DNA of 64,000 bases from Crocodylus rhombifer (taxonomy: Eukaryota > Chordata > Crocodylia > Crocodylidae), in NCBI GenBank assembly GCA_038503035.1, contig JAVSML010024332.1, forward strand, positions 168,637-232,636. Reading direction: 5' to 3'. The position numbers and the translations under genes were made by a program. Below are positions 22,731 to 35,282 of the stretch, piece after piece. The notes under the pieces are model-generated. The model ran no database searches. It was given only the letters and a program-made list of their open reading frames with translations, and was not told the DNA's origin. Within the stretch, counting starts at the first letter, position 1. The number at the start of each line of letters is the position of its first letter.

Positions 22731-25700
22731 TTGTACAGTTCTCTACTGGTAGAGTTTCAAACCATGCAGAACTTCCACCAGTTGATTTTGAACGCTTCCA
22801 TGCACCCTAAATCTGTGTTTCTTTGATGCTCTGTTGCTGCAAAAATATTTTTGTTGCACCAAAAGAAGCTTATTAGCACCTGAAAGGCAGCATGCCTGTT
22901 CCTGGTCTTCATAATGCTGATCCCACTTCTGGATTTGGTGCCTTGGGAGAAGCTCACATTTACTTCATTCTGCCATTTGTAGCACTTTGCTAAGTACTTG
23001 ATATTGTATTTTTACCCTCAGTTGAAGGAGCCGTTCTTTTGTCTGCTCCCTAGCCTGTTTCCCTGGATGGGTCACTGGGTTATGGATCTAATGCTGAAGC
23101 AGTTCTTTCTCTTCTCACACTGTTTTGTCTTTAGCAATTTCCATTCACTATTTTGTTAATCTTTCTTGTTCATAACAGAAAAAAAACCTTAAAAAAGCTG
23201 TTATGTTCTTTCTCCATTCCTGCTTAATTGGGAGAGTGGAAGAACTTGAAAAACAAGTGTTTTACCCAAAAATAAGTGATAGAAAATTAAGATTATTCTA
23301 GTTACTCAAAACCCTTTTTCCACTTGGATTGCAAATTTTACCCACCAAGTCTCTGTGCTTTTGTTCTGCCTTAGGAAGGTACATAGTCTGCTTGCTTGGA
23401 TCTGCTTCACTATTGCAAGAGACTTGTTGAACATTTGTTATTTTGAGATTTTTTCGTGCTTTGGTTTCTGCAATAGTCTGAAGCACAAAATGAAACATGT
23501 CAAGCAAATGGAAGATTGGGGTCACAAAACAACCCTTTCAAGAAAAGAACTCTAGTTTTTCTGATGTCTTGCTAGAACTAGGTAAATTTTAAAAGCTGAA
23601 AGATGTTTGGAATGAAACCGAGAGGCTACAGTTTTTGACTAGTTAACATATATATATCTAAGTATTGTCACTTCTTTGTCTTCTGATGATATATGCCAGA
23701 ATCACTGTCTCATATTCAGGAATAGTTTTTTGCATGGGTATATAATTACATGCAAAATATATTTCCATGGGCTAGTAACCACACCTATCACAAGAGACAG
23801 TTGGCTTCCATGATGCATGTAACTCTTCCTCTGAAACATGAATACTAGCATACAAGATGGCAGCTTCCCAGGGATTAAAGCTTTTCAAGGCTTTGTTTTG
23901 AAGTTTTGATGATAGGTGCCATTTAAATACATCAGCTTAAGTCTCTCAAGTCTTGGAAGCCAATTTAGTTTAATTAAAATTCAGTGCTTTGCAGCTAAGA
24001 TTTTTTCCACCTAAAATGAACTTTAAATGAAATGGCATGCTTTATTTTTCCATCCATAGAATTGAAGGCATTCCACTCTATGCTTCCAATAAAGAAAAAA
24101 TATGTGGCTTGTGGCGTGATTCTTTGAAACTTCTTGCATTAAAATTTGACAGAGCATATTCAATCTTTGTTAAAGTCTTGTTTCCTCTTTAAGTATCCAG
24201 ATTGATCTCTAAACAAAGATATATTGTTACTGTCAGCCAAATCAGATCAACCCTGCATATGCTCAGTGTGTACAACAGATGCCCCAGGCAATATAAATTA
24301 TTTTTTCCCCCACTCTGTGTTTAACCAGTTCACGTCACATGCCTGGATGGCAAATCTGATACAATGCTATATTGACACTACTGTATATTAATCATTATTT
24401 AATATTTAGTTAAATAATAGCAGTTGAATCAATTCTTCTACCCACTTAACAATAACAAACTTCTAAAAATAGCTTGGGGATTATGCAGGAATTTCAAGAA
24501 TAAATAAAATTATGATATAATATTTTGTATTCACCCCTTTGCCTATTGTGTTCTCTCCAGTCAACTCCGTAAGCTCCCTTGGATGAAAACAATAGCTTAC
24601 ATTTCAAAAGATGACTGTGATTTTGGGATGCCACAAATCAGATCTCTTAAAAAAGGTCTGATTTTGAGAAAATACCAAGCATCCACCCACTGAAAAAACA
24701 TGTTTCTTTAAAATATGTTGGGCACCCAAATCATTGGTCACTTTTCAAAGCATAGGCACATGTCTTTTATTTACCAATAAAGTGCCATGAAAAGGTAATT
24801 AGCAGAAGTAATGCTGTATTTCTCCTGTATACTATAATGAAAGAAAAGAAGTTAATATCAGACTCCACTTTTCCCCAAAGATCCCAAAGTGCTTTAAGTA
24901 ATCCCCAGATACTAAGCAGATATTTGGCTACTTATTTATGAATCCAGGTCAATGATTTTCAAAAGTAGCATGAAAATTGGACCACTAATTATTTAAGCAT
25001 GAAAAATAAGTGGGTTGATTTTCAAAAACATTGAGCGCTAACAGGTTCTCAATTTGAAAATCAAGTCACAAAAGTAGCTATCTATTGATTTTTTAACTTT
25101 AAATTTAGACACCCCTTTTTCAAAATCTAGAATGTGGAATGAATCTTTGTTATATATCAGTTTACCGTGTAGTTTTGAAAAAAATTAAAAACTACTCATC
25201 TTTTGACACCTTCGAAAGTCTCACACTCATTAGTTTTTTCCCACTGTACTGATACATACTTAGCTGTAGGTACCCAAATCAGCATGTATTTCCTTTAAGT
25301 TCCGTTGGTTGGAATTGTGGTAAATGATGTACAATGTACTAAAGCTGCTGCTGTACTAAAGGGAGAACTGTGAAATAGTAGTGGTATGGCGTGCTTCTAA
25401 AGGACATAGTCTATTTGGGCAATCTCTCTTAGAATAAGTGGAGGTTAACTTTTTTTAATTAACCCCTCTAAGACTATTTTTGCAAGTGTAGTATATTAAA
25501 AATTGTTTCTGTTAAAATCTATAATAGAAAATAGGGAAGGAAAAACCAAGAGTGTTGAATATCAATTATAATACCCACAGATACTGTAAGATTTTAATTG
25601 CTTTCTGTGATATGCATTATTTCTCTGAATGCCTATTGCAGAAGCATCTCCTTCAAAGTCAGCCTCACAGTGAATGAAAAAACAATAGTAGCAAGGGAAA

Positions 25701-27107
25701 TTAGTACAAAAAATAAAATATATTTAAAGGATTTTTTTAAAACAGAAAGTAATAACTACCATGGCTCACAGTGTTTTGGAGAGGAATGCAAACAATCCTT
25801 ACTTTCAAAGTAATCAGTTCTGTAGTCATTAATCTCTAAGAAATATCCATAAATTGCAGATAATTCTTTCTTTTTGCTTAAGTAAAAATTGAATATCAAG
25901 AATAGCAGAAGCCAGTATGTAAAAAAGTAAGATCTGTGATATGGTATTAATTGTAAAGGTTATGAAAAATAGAAAGTACATTATATATAATAAATTAGTT
26001 TAAATAAAAAAATGGAATCTAATAGTTACAAGAATAAAAAGATATGGCGGTGCATATATTAGAAGAAGAAATGCCCGGTCCTTTATAATCCAAAATGGAC
26101 ACAGCAAAATTGTTCTATTAAAAAGACAGAGGAAATATAAGTCTATTATCATAGTGGGAAGTTTAGTTTGCTTCAGACTGTGGTAATACATGTAGAGGCA
26201 GGTTTCAATGGAGCTTTGACAATTTAAACTAGTTCTGTCCCATAGAATTTGTTTAGCTTAATAATATTTTTTATTCTTTCTGCCATTTAAACAAATACTT
26301 TAACACTGTTTATGGAAAGCCAGGTTTGTCTCAAGGGTTGATGCATGTGCCAGAATAAAATTCAGCTCATGCTCCCATTCTGCAGTCTTAGATCAATTTT
26401 TTATGATCTGGCTTATAATGTGCAACTTTGCTTTCCATTTCAGTGACATCAGCAACTTGACATTAGGTTGTTGTAATATGCTGTGCTTGTGACTACTTCA
26501 AATGCATTGGAAATGTGAAGAAAATGCATCCAGCTTCTTTTCAGTTAGGAAAGCATTTCACTGCAAACACAGCCAGTCAGTATTCTATGGCCTATGTTGA
26601 CTGTTGTGGATTTTCTGAATGAAGTTTAGGGAGTTGGCACTGACCTGTAAAGTCCTTAATAGTTTAGGACCATAACCTAAGTGACTCTTAGAATAAAATA
26701 TTACCACCCCTGCCTTTGGGGATCTCTGTCCTCTGGACGGTGTCCACCACCTCGAAAATTACAAGACTCAAGATCTGCTGATCTACTGGTGAAGCAAATC
26801 TTCAAAAAGCAACAGAAGATGTGAACATTGTTTGACATGTGGAAGGTTTGGGGGTTACTAGTTACACTAGGTACTATACTCAATGCTTTTACAGGTTTTT
26901 ACTTCTATGGCCATACTTCAGCAAAGCGGAGCTGTGTAAGCTTGTTTAGCTCAGCAGCTGAGGAAGCAGGAGTCCCAATTTTAAACCCACATTTTGCCTG
27001 ATTTAGGGCAAGGATTTACACGGTCATCCCCTGATCCCAGGTAAATGTTATAGCCATCATGTTATACAGATTTGTGAGGTGAGACTCCCTGAACCTCTTC
27101 TTTTGGG
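22731..27107. other. AT-rich sequence, no gene seen
   Basis: Over 4 kb without a convincing exon, repeat terminus or RNA gene. Open frames are short and AT-driven. Confidence 0.5.
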
Positions 27108-27926
27108 CTAGGGACAGAAGTTGCATATAAAACTGGTTTAAATGACCGGAAACTGGCTTAAACCTGAACCTTAAACAGAACAGGAGTTCAGTGCACATAA
27201 ACCAGTTTAAAATGGGCAAAACTGATTTAAGATAAATCTAGTTGAATGTAGTATCAGAATTAACTGATTTGGGTCAAACTGGTTTATAAAACTTCTGTCC
27301 CAGACCCCCTTCCTGGTTCAACTTAAATCACAGTTCCCCAGCATCCCAGCATGCTCTGAAGCCCTGGGCTGGGCTGTGATGTTTGCTCCAGAGAGCAGGG
27401 CTGGCCCCACCCCTCTGCTCCCTAGCTGAAATAGTGAGTGCTGGCTGACAAGGGGATGGGGGGTGCTAGGGGCACAGCCTGGTCTGTGGCTGGTGGACTG
27501 CCCCCTCCCAGGCAAACCCTGGTTGGAGTCTGGGGCCAGGAAGGTGGGTTAAACACCCTCTCCTACTCAAACTTACTGCTGGCTGCAACTGTTGACTACA
27601 AATCCCAGAGGCACCTGGAAGCAGGAAGAGGAAGTGCGGAGCAACTTGTGGAGTCCTGCTGCTGGGACTTTCAACTGCAAATCCCAGAGACCTTGGGGGT
27701 AGCAAAAAGAGGAAGTGAACTTACAGCCCATGCTGGCTGTGCGCCAGAGGACCATGCTCTAGAGCCTCCTGGCTTCTGGCCTGAGCCACAGCAGGCATGT
27801 GGTTGTATTTCCTGAATCAAAGGTAAATGTCTGTCCAGTTGTTTTTCAGTTTAATCTCTGCATCTTAGACTAACCTGCAAAGACTGAATCAATTCAGCCT
27901 CAGGCTTTTTGACTGTCTGTTCTTAG
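27108..27926. repeat. ~820-bp dispersed repeat, copy A
   Basis: This 819-bp unit is closely matched, in the same orientation, by 45568-46384 (817 bp). It starts CTAGGGACAGAAG and ends CTTAG, whose complement CTAAG gives short inverted termini. The first ~195 bp are themselves palindromic (CTAGGGACAGAAGTT at 27108; AACTTCTGTCCCAG ending near 27303), with many AAACTGG/CCAGTTT motifs. The GC-rich centre holds ACTACAAATCCCAGAG (27595-27610) and ACTGCAAATCCCAGAG (27674-27689). It is probably a non-autonomous DNA transposon, but no target duplication was found and the family is not named. Confidence 0.7.
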
Positions 27927-28041
27927 CCTTGAAGCTCTTCTACTTTTCATGCAAAACTTAAGTACGGATTGACCAAAAGAATATGATTCTTTAATCTTGT
28001 AGTTAGGTTTAAGTTTATGCTCCACTGAATGTTTAGTTATT

Positions 28042-28071
28042 TATGTAAAAAAAAGAAAAAGAAAAAAAAAA
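28042..28071 (+). repeat. A-rich run
   Basis: Adenine stretch broken by single G residues. It could be the remnant of a retroposon tail or a simple repeat. Confidence 0.5.
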
Positions 28072-28250
28072 GTGAAGCAGTGTCAGTGGGTGACATTGAG
28101 AACATCCATCTCTAGCATAACTGATAGCTTCATACTGATGGCAAATTCATGGGGGAGGTAAGTACCAGTCCCTCAAAGTAGATCAAGAAACTGGACCTGC
28201 AACTTCCAGGTGAGTGCTGTAACAGCACAGGTGAGTGATCTAATCACTGG

Positions 28251-28919
28251 GGCCATGTGTAGATGAAATGAAAGCATGCGTGCACGATACTTTAAAGCAG
28301 GGTAAATGCTTTTGCACTGCTTTAATGGTGTCGGTGCTTGCACACCTCAGCAGTGTATTGCATATTAATTCCAGCTGCTACAGAAAATTTGGCGGCGTAA
28401 TGCTCCTTAAATGACTTGGGGCTCAGCAAACTGAAACTCCTTTGAGGAGTTTTAGGCTGCTGCCCATACAGCCACAGAGCAAAGCACCAGGCTCTGTGCA
28501 GCTCAGGGGCCCTGCAGGAAGCCCTGAAGGCAGCCTGGCAGCAGCCTGGGAAAGCAAGCTCCACCAAGGAAAAGCAGTGAGAGTGATTCCTGACCCCCGG
28601 AGCCTGCCTGCCTGAGCTGTGCAGGGGCCCGGTGCTTCCTTCTGTGGTTGTGGTGCCCCCCAGGACCACCTGAGCTGGGTGCCTGTGGGTGGGTGCCACC
28701 TGGAGGGGGGGCCACTGCTGCCGTGGAGGGAAGCACCAGCCCCCCTGCAGCCCAGAGACTGCTTTGCCTGCCAGCAGCTTGCCTTCCCCTCTGTCGGAGA
28801 GGCGGGTAATTCAGTGGGGTGTGCACATGACATGGGGGTTTAATCAGCACTAAATTGAAGCGGTGTTTTTTAAAACCCACCACTTCAGTTTAGGGCCCCC
28901 ATTTTGTCTACACATGCCC
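28251..28919. mobile_element. Harbinger-like non-autonomous element, 669 bp
   Basis: The left end GGCCATGTGTAGATGAAAT and the right end ATTTTGTCTACACATGCCC are inverted repeats of about 19 bp. Identical TGG trinucleotides flank the unit (28248-28250 and 28920-28922). GG/CC-terminated TIRs plus a 3-bp duplication fit the PIF/Harbinger superfamily. The interior is GC-rich with overlapping open frames on the minus strand that show no transposase motif. Mobilisation would have needed an enzyme in trans. Confidence 0.7.
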
Positions 28920-29599
28920 TGGGACACTGCATAAAAGAGGGATGCTGTTGTGACTAGTATGAGTCATTGCACCAGCTGGAGTTGAGTCATCCCTCTAGTG
29001 GCCATTCACTGGTTGCTGTGCTGGCAGAACCCCTAAAAAACTCTAATCCAGCAGGGTCAGCAGTGATGGACGTATCTGCTCAACAGGTCTCCTCTTGAGC
29101 TTGTAAACTGCTCTGATCTCAGCAGTTTGACTTGATTCTTGTTTTTTCTTTCTGTTTATGTACTCCTAGTATCCACTTTGGGTGTTTGACTTCTTCCTTG
29201 CTTCTGCTTCAGTGCTGACCTTTCCTGACTCTGGCTTCTGACACTGAACTGTTTTCCAAGTTCTGATCCTGTAAGGTTCTACCTTGGTTTGACTTGCAGC
29301 TTCCTGATTATGGCACCTTGACCTTGGTTTGCTCCCACCCCCATTTTGGCTTCCTGACCATGACCATCTCTTAACCATTACATTGTCATCCAGTCAGGCC
29401 CAAGCATCATTTCTTTGGGCTCAGTACAAACTTGTAAGGCAGGCCCCCTCCAACATACACCATCCCCCCCATACATAAAATCTCATGAACCATGAAAGAA
29501 CATTTTCTATTTTAATTCTGAAATGACATTCTACATTTCTGACTATTTTTTATCTTTTTGGTTGTTGGTCCTTATAATGGTATTATCCAGTTGATGTTT

Positions 29600-29650
29600 T
29601 GATTTTTTTTTTTGTTCTAATGGACCAACATGGCTGCAAACATTTTATAA
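29600..29650 (+). repeat. Possible Penelope-like 3' tail fragment
   Basis: A GTTCTAATGGACCAACATGG stretch resembles the CAGACCAACATGGCTACC tail at 58392-58407. Only a short piece is recognisable. Confidence 0.3.
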
Positions 29651-29665
29651 ATAGACCACTTCACT

Positions 29666-31269
29666 TTAAAGCTTTATTTTTCTAGTCTTTTTCATTGCAA
29701 AAACATGAACTATCTCCCCAAAGTCAATTTCTCCTGCAAGTTCACACTTGATAGACAAAATAGCGAGGTGGCTTAACCATTCTTGTTGCATAGCAGAACG
29801 CCTGCAGTTTTTGATGGTTGCTAGCTTGCTGAAACTTCTTTCAGCTTCTGCTACAGTCATTGGCAGTGTGCAAAAGATCTGTATAGCTATGCACACTTCA
29901 CTGAAAATTAGCTGCAGTTGTTTTTTAATAAGGTAAGTGGGGGTAGTTCATACTCTTGTCCAAAAGTAGACATTTTTCAGATGCAACATTTCCCAAGGAA
30001 AATTCTCAGAAAGATCTGCAGGATACTTGTGAAGTATACATTTAGAAGCTTTGTCCAGTTCCTCAGGCTCTAGTGTCACATTTTAGGACTGAACAGAATG
30101 TAAAACAAATGTTATTGGTTGCTTTGAATCTGTACTCCAATCCATAAATGATGTTGTCCAAAGCTGCATCGAAAACATTCCTTCCGAATAAAGATTCTAG
30201 ATAATTTTCAAAGATGGTAGGACATGATTCCTCAGCTGTGTCATCATGAAATCTTTTCTTCTTCTTGCCTCTCTTCTTTGATAATTGTGGCAAAATTCCC
30301 ATGCCTTCTGCTACAAGATGTGCTTCCTGTAGCATTTTGGGCTACTGATATCTAAGTTGTTTCACTTCAATAATATCAGCAAGGAGAGCTACCTCTGATT
30401 CAAGAAAGATTCTCCTGTTTTGTAAAATCTTGTTTCTGTCATCAATACCTGAAAGACCCTTGTACCAGAAGCTAGCCAACAAAAAGCATGAAAATGAACT
30501 GAAGTACCTTTTCAGTGCTTGCAGTTGTGACTGAGCTTTGTGTGTTCAATTAAATTCAAGAGCACATTCCAGTGCTTCCAGGATATCTGGAAGATGCCTT
30601 GTGAGTGGACAGATAGCATCTGCACATGCACTCCAGCATTGTTTTTGTCTCCTTTCAGAAAGTAACCGACATGGAAAACAATACAGTGCTTCATTGGTAG
30701 GACTCCAAACAAATCAGTCTTTTGGTAGCTGTTCTCCATTGGAAGTTTTACACTTGAGAAGAAAGTCAGGAAACTTATGTCTGCCAACATCTTTTGGAAT
30801 TGACTTTGCTAGCTTCCACATTTCTTCAAAAGTCCAGATAGAACATTTTTTGATGAACAGAATCTGTTATCAGTTTAGGCCACAAGCCCGGGTCTTTGAA
30901 AAAGCATGAATCAGATAGTGTAGTACTACTCTGTCCTGTTTTTTGTAAGCCTTCTACTGAATGTAGTGGTGCTAACAGTGATATTACCTGACTATCTTTT
31001 GAAAACATTAGATTGGAGTCACATGATGCATCTGGCAGCTTTTCTTCATCATCAGTTCCCACAGACACAGTCTCTATATTAAAATAATTTCCATCTTGCT
31101 TTTGTTCATCTACTTCCTTAGTGAGTGTATTGCCTGAGCCAGACTGCAGAAAGGCCTTGTCTGTTTTGAAAAACTGGAGGATTGATTGGTGTCCTTTAGC
31201 TTCTTTTAGTTCCCTTTGTTTTAGCTCCGTACGTTTCTGGCTGCCTGACTTGTATTTATAGCCAGACAT
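29666..31269 (-). pseudogene. hAT transposase pseudogene with large internal deletion
   Basis: Minus-strand fragments fall in the order of a TTF-zinc-finger hAT transposase, related to the ZMYM-like/DUF4371 group. First comes an N-terminal SGYKYKSGSQKR segment with DPGLWPKLITDSV (31269-30840). Next is the TTF finger region with NGEQLPKD, FVWSPTNEALY and CFPCRL (about 30750-30670). Then, after an abrupt jump, QKQCWSACADA appears (about 30640), the counterpart of the late TRWSARADA motif, followed by FLLASFWYK. The C-terminal dimerisation motif TVAEAERSFSKL lies near 29850. Roughly 300 residues of catalytic core are missing at the jump, and several frameshifts and stops separate the rest. It cannot encode active transposase. 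Terminal inverted repeats of the parent element were not located. Confidence 0.82.
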
Positions 31270-31496
31270 GGTTTGTGTGTGTGAGAGAGAGAAAGAAATG
31301 TCTTCTCCTCCCAGGCACTAACCCTATCCCTGTTTCAGTTCTTCTTTGTGCAATGTTTAGACCACCAGGCCCAACTCATTACTCACTTTTGGGCCTGTAA
31401 ATGCTACCAGCAACACTATGGCTTCCACTCTCCCTGCGATCAATGCCCCTGGTTATATGGTACTTTGTCCATCCCTTCTCCACCGATAAGCACAGG

Positions 31497-31568
31497 GGAC
31501 TTGTAGTTCTTGAGAGAGCATGTCACACAGGGAAGCATAAATCCCTCTGTGTCTCAAACTACAAGTCC
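31497..31568. repeat. Short hairpin-forming inverted repeat
   Basis: GGACTTGTAGTT...TTGAGA on the left pairs with TCTCAAACTACAAGTCC on the right, and a CACAGRGGGA block extends the stem. It is probably a small MITE or a relic of DNA transposon ends. Confidence 0.5.
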
Positions 31569-32064
31569 TAGCATTAACTGCACAAGGGCGCTCTCTCCTT
31601 TCTACAGATGGGCCCTGGGCTGGCCAGCAACTCACTGTTCACAATGTTGCTTGTTCCGCTTCTGATTGGCTCCAGTAAATCTGAGAGTGGAGACCCCACA
31701 GAGGCAATACATAATTTTCCATATATATCCTTAGGCATGATCTATAATTTAGCCTTTGTCTTTTTGCACATGGTAATAAGGTTGCAGCCTAGGCTGGACC
31801 CCGCTGGATCTCCAGGCCTTCGTAAAGTGCACCTTTTTCCCTCCTCCATGCCTGGGCCCTGCATCTAGTATCAGTCTATGAACCTTGCTCTGGATTTAGG
31901 TTCTGGATCCCAGGCCTAACCATGAGCCTCCCTGCAAAAAGAAACCAAACCTCAGCTCTAGCTGCTTCTTGAAGTTGATTTACTGTACTAAGTATGAGTC
32001 AAGTGTTTTTGGGATATTTATTTTTGTGTCACTGATCATATTATCTTTAACCTAAGAAAACCTT

Positions 32065-32600
32065 TAACTTGGCCTTGGTGAGGCTGCAGGTGGAGTACTG
32101 CATCCAATTCTGGGCTCCACGATTCAAGGAGGATGTGGAGAAACTTGAGAGAGTCCAAAGGAGAGCCATGCTCATGATAGAGGACAAGATAATAGGCCTT
32201 ATGAAGAGAGACTAAGAGCCATGGGACTCTTCAGCCTGGAAAAGCGCAGGGGTGACCTGGTGGCAGCCTATAAGTACATAAGGGGTGTGAATCAGGATCT
32301 GGGGGAACACCTGTTCACCAGAGCACCCCAGGGGATGACAAGGTCCAACAGTCACAAACTCCTCCAAGACTGTTTTAGGCTGGACATAAGGAAAAACTTT
32401 ACTGTCCGAGCCCTTAAGGTCTGGAACAGCCTGTCACCAGAGGTGGTTCAAGCACCTACATTGAACACCTTCAAGAGTAAATTGGTTGCTTATTGTGCTG
32501 GGATCCTATGACCCCAGCTGACCTCCTGCCCTTTGGGCAGTGGGCTGGACTTGATGATCTTCCAAGGTCCTTTCCAGCCCTAATGTCTATGTAATCTATG
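32065..32600 (+). mobile_element. 5'-truncated CR1 LINE (ORF2 C-terminus and 3' UTR)
   Basis: Starts inside ORF2 at the [21 protein letters not shown] segment, continues through MGLFSLEKRRGDLVAAYKYIR and KLLQDCFRLDIRKN, and ends with the GGGCTGGACTTGATGATC 3' UTR and a TAATCTATG tail. Frame breaks occur near 32168 and small in-frame losses near 32247 and 32398. It is the same subfamily as the copies at 7-10 kb but more eroded than the 8-10 kb one. Confidence 0.9.
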
Positions 32601-32605
32601 AAAAA

Positions 32606-33530
32606 ATAACAAATAATAGTGATAAAAACTTCTTTGAGTTACCACAGTAAACTCATATGATGAAGTACTTGCAGAGAGCTAATCCTCTGAGAGTAGACCG
32701 TTTCTAGTGATACTTTTCAAACCATAACATGGAAAGAAACAAAAGCCATGCTACATTAAATTATGAACCTTTTTTGCATGTACAATAGACTTTGGAATGC
32801 ACTTTATTTGAACTCTGTAGTTCACTTAATCATATTTTTATTAGTTTTTCTTGTCTCTCATCTCTCTCGTCTGTAAGGAATGATATAAGCATTCTCTAGT
32901 GGCAAAAATAATACTGGTAAATTCCCATGGATGTTATTCAAATACTGTGTAGGCCATATTGCATAATATCTGCCTTACATATGAACAGTACTGATAATTT
33001 TATATTCTATGGGAGTTACATTTTTAATAAAAAAGGAGCTGTATATACAATTAAATTTTTAAACAATGTCTTTTTGAGAAGCAAAACTAATGTAATGACT
33101 CCTCATTATTATTAAGAATGCAGACTATCTAGCCCACCCATTAGCTTTTCAGTGTAATTAATAATAAAGCAAAATCTTCTGTTCTTCTCTGTATCTGTTC
33201 CTCCCTGCAGACAGATCTTCCCTGTAACTTCTCTTCTCACTTCTATCCATTCCCTGTTTCAGTTTCCTTTTTGTTTTCACAATCTATTCTGCTTCCAAAA
33301 CTCTCCTTTCCTAATTTTCATCCTTAAAATACAATGCAAAAAAGGATACATCAGCCAGTGAGGGAGATTGCACCCTAAAAGCTATGAAATTCCAGGTGGA
33401 AATTTTCACAGATTTATGGAGTTTAGAAAGAGACTGAAAGAGTTTTCAGTAGGCAGAGTTCCAGCTGTATTGTCTCAAGCAGAAAGAAAGTCAAGACACA
33501 ATGGATATGATTGAAAAAAAGCTTTATTAG
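32606..33530. other. AT-rich sequence, no gene seen
   Basis: No recognised repeat or exon. Confidence 0.5.
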
Positions 33531-34010
33531 CTCATCTGGTGCTGATGAGGCCTCAGCTGGGGTACTGACTGCATTTCTGTCCTCTGCATTTTCAGAAGCA
33601 GGTGGGTAGATTGGAAGGTATTCAGAGGTGAGTGACAAAGAAAAGAAATAAGGGGGTTGAAATAAGCTGCATAAGGAAAGACTGACAGAATTAGGTAAGT
33701 TTAGTTTGGGGGGGAAGGAAATAATGTGGTGGAGGATGATAGATAAAAGTTTTTTAAAAATTGAAAAAGTACCATGAAGAAGAGGAAGAGCAACTATTTT
33801 TTCCTTTGCAACATAGGACAGAAAATGAAGCAGTGTGGTTAAACTGCACCATTTAGACATAACTTCCTGTAATAGGGAAGCTACAGAATCTCCTTCATGG
33901 AAGATTTTTCAGGAAGTCAGGATAGGTATTTGTCTGAGATGGTTTAGGAATAGCACATCCTGCATCTTGTGAAGAAATTGTGCTGGATTGCACTAGTTGT
34001 GATTCTGTGA
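33531..34010 (+). mobile_element. Old CR1/L3-like LINE 3' fragment
   Basis: The stretch retains the skeleton of a CR1-clade 3' end: CTGATGAGGCCTCAGCTGG, then AAGCTGCATAAGGAAAGACTG, TTAGGTAAGTTTAGTTTGG, GAATCTCCTTCATGGAAG and GGTTTAGGAATAGCACATCC. Substitutions and indels have destroyed all frames. It is clearly older than the other CR1 copies. Confidence 0.65.
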
Positions 34011-34836
34011 TTTTAACCCCTTTGTATTTCACACCTGGTTTCAGCATACTGCTGGGACCCCATTGCCCTTCCATCATATGGGACATACTGACTGGGAGAG
34101 AAATGTTTCAGACATCAGAGACTTCTCTATTCCTGAGTTTTCCCATACTGCCTGCACGCTCCCTTCCAATTGAACTGGACCTTCACACCACATGGACTGA
34201 GTATCTACATTGCACTCATGCTGACCAGGAGGTTATAGTGATTAGCTTGGCTATATTGCCTGAATCCCTGTCAGCTTCCCTGGTTGTTAATACTTTCTTC
34301 TTTAATAGCAGCCAGAATTGCATCTACTTGGCTATGGTATAACTCAAGCTGGATATGCAGTTTCAGACTAAGCAATTATCAAGTTTCCCTACTTAATTTA
34401 GCCAGGTCAACCAGGTGCTGACCATCCTGAAGTACTTGCCAGATTGTCAGTGTGACATCTCAGGCTGGATTCAAATTAATGTTACCTGAATCATTGGGAA
34501 AAGCTTATGTGACCACCTCTTTATTGTGTAGGGTCTAACAGGCTTCTACAAAGTACCTGTTCAAATACCAATCCCATCTCCTAAGCCATAAGGAAACTGT
34601 CTTAAAAAGGACCAGAAGAAAGAAGGGTAGCATCTCTTATCTCCCCTTGTGCATCCAGATAAAGACTGACTTTTTAAGATGGAGGTAAAACTTAGAACTT
34701 AGAGCTGGTATACATCAGCTGAAGGTCTGGCACTATTTTTAAAACTGACCCAAAGCAAGCTTCTCACTAGCACACGTATTGCAATTTTCCATTAGTATAA
34801 ATCCAGGACTTGGCTGGATATTCTGGAAAAAACCCC
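34011..34836. other. Unassigned sequence, no gene seen
   Basis: No repeat family recognised. A short GLTGFYK-like translation near 34531 recalls gypsy-type pol but is unsupported around it. Confidence 0.4.
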
Positions 34837-34839
34837 CAA

Positions 34840-35279
34840 GGTCGCATCTGCAGGAGTATGGATGTTTGTTTCCATGAGCACAAGAAGCAGTGGCACACCT
34901 TATGCCACTGCTACTTGTCCCTGGGGAATGCCCATGCCACATGCCCCCTGAGATGTATCAGGTTACCCTAAGTGGGGTAGGGGAAGCTAGGGCCAGCAAC
35001 TGTACTGGTCTCAGCAGTTTTGGGTGCTGGGGGCCTTGGGGGAACTGCAGCCATGGTGCTCCTGCAGCTGGAAACCTGGCCAGCAGCCGAAGCATGGCCC
35101 TGGTCAGACAGGCTCTGGTTTTCGGTGGTGTGCACTGCCGTCATGTATGCTGGCTCACTTTTTTAAGGCATTTTTTTTGACCTCAGGATCTCCTGGGGTC
35201 AAAAATCCCCCCCTGCACTGCATGTGTGGTCGGTCTGTGACGCCACATACTGCATGTCTGCACTCTTCTGGATGTGGCC
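34840..35279. mobile_element. Harbinger-like MITE, 440 bp
   Basis: Ends are GGTCGCATCTGCAGG and the complement of GGCCACATCCAGAAG, flanked by CAA (34837-34839) and TAA (35280-35282). The interior shares long stretches with 49410-49840, for example GGTTACCCTAAGTGGGGTAG here and AGTTACCCCAGGTGGGGTAG there, so the two are copies of one family. No coding sequence. Confidence 0.75.
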
Positions 35280-35282
35280 TAA

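Noticed and set aside
28322..28883. Overlapping minus-strand open frames up to 136 residues
   Set aside because: They lie inside the Harbinger-like element, overlap in different frames and show no transposase motif.
34525..34560. Short translation resembling GLTGFYK of gypsy-type pol
   Set aside because: The match is only a few residues, is preceded by a stop and has no supporting pol motifs nearby.
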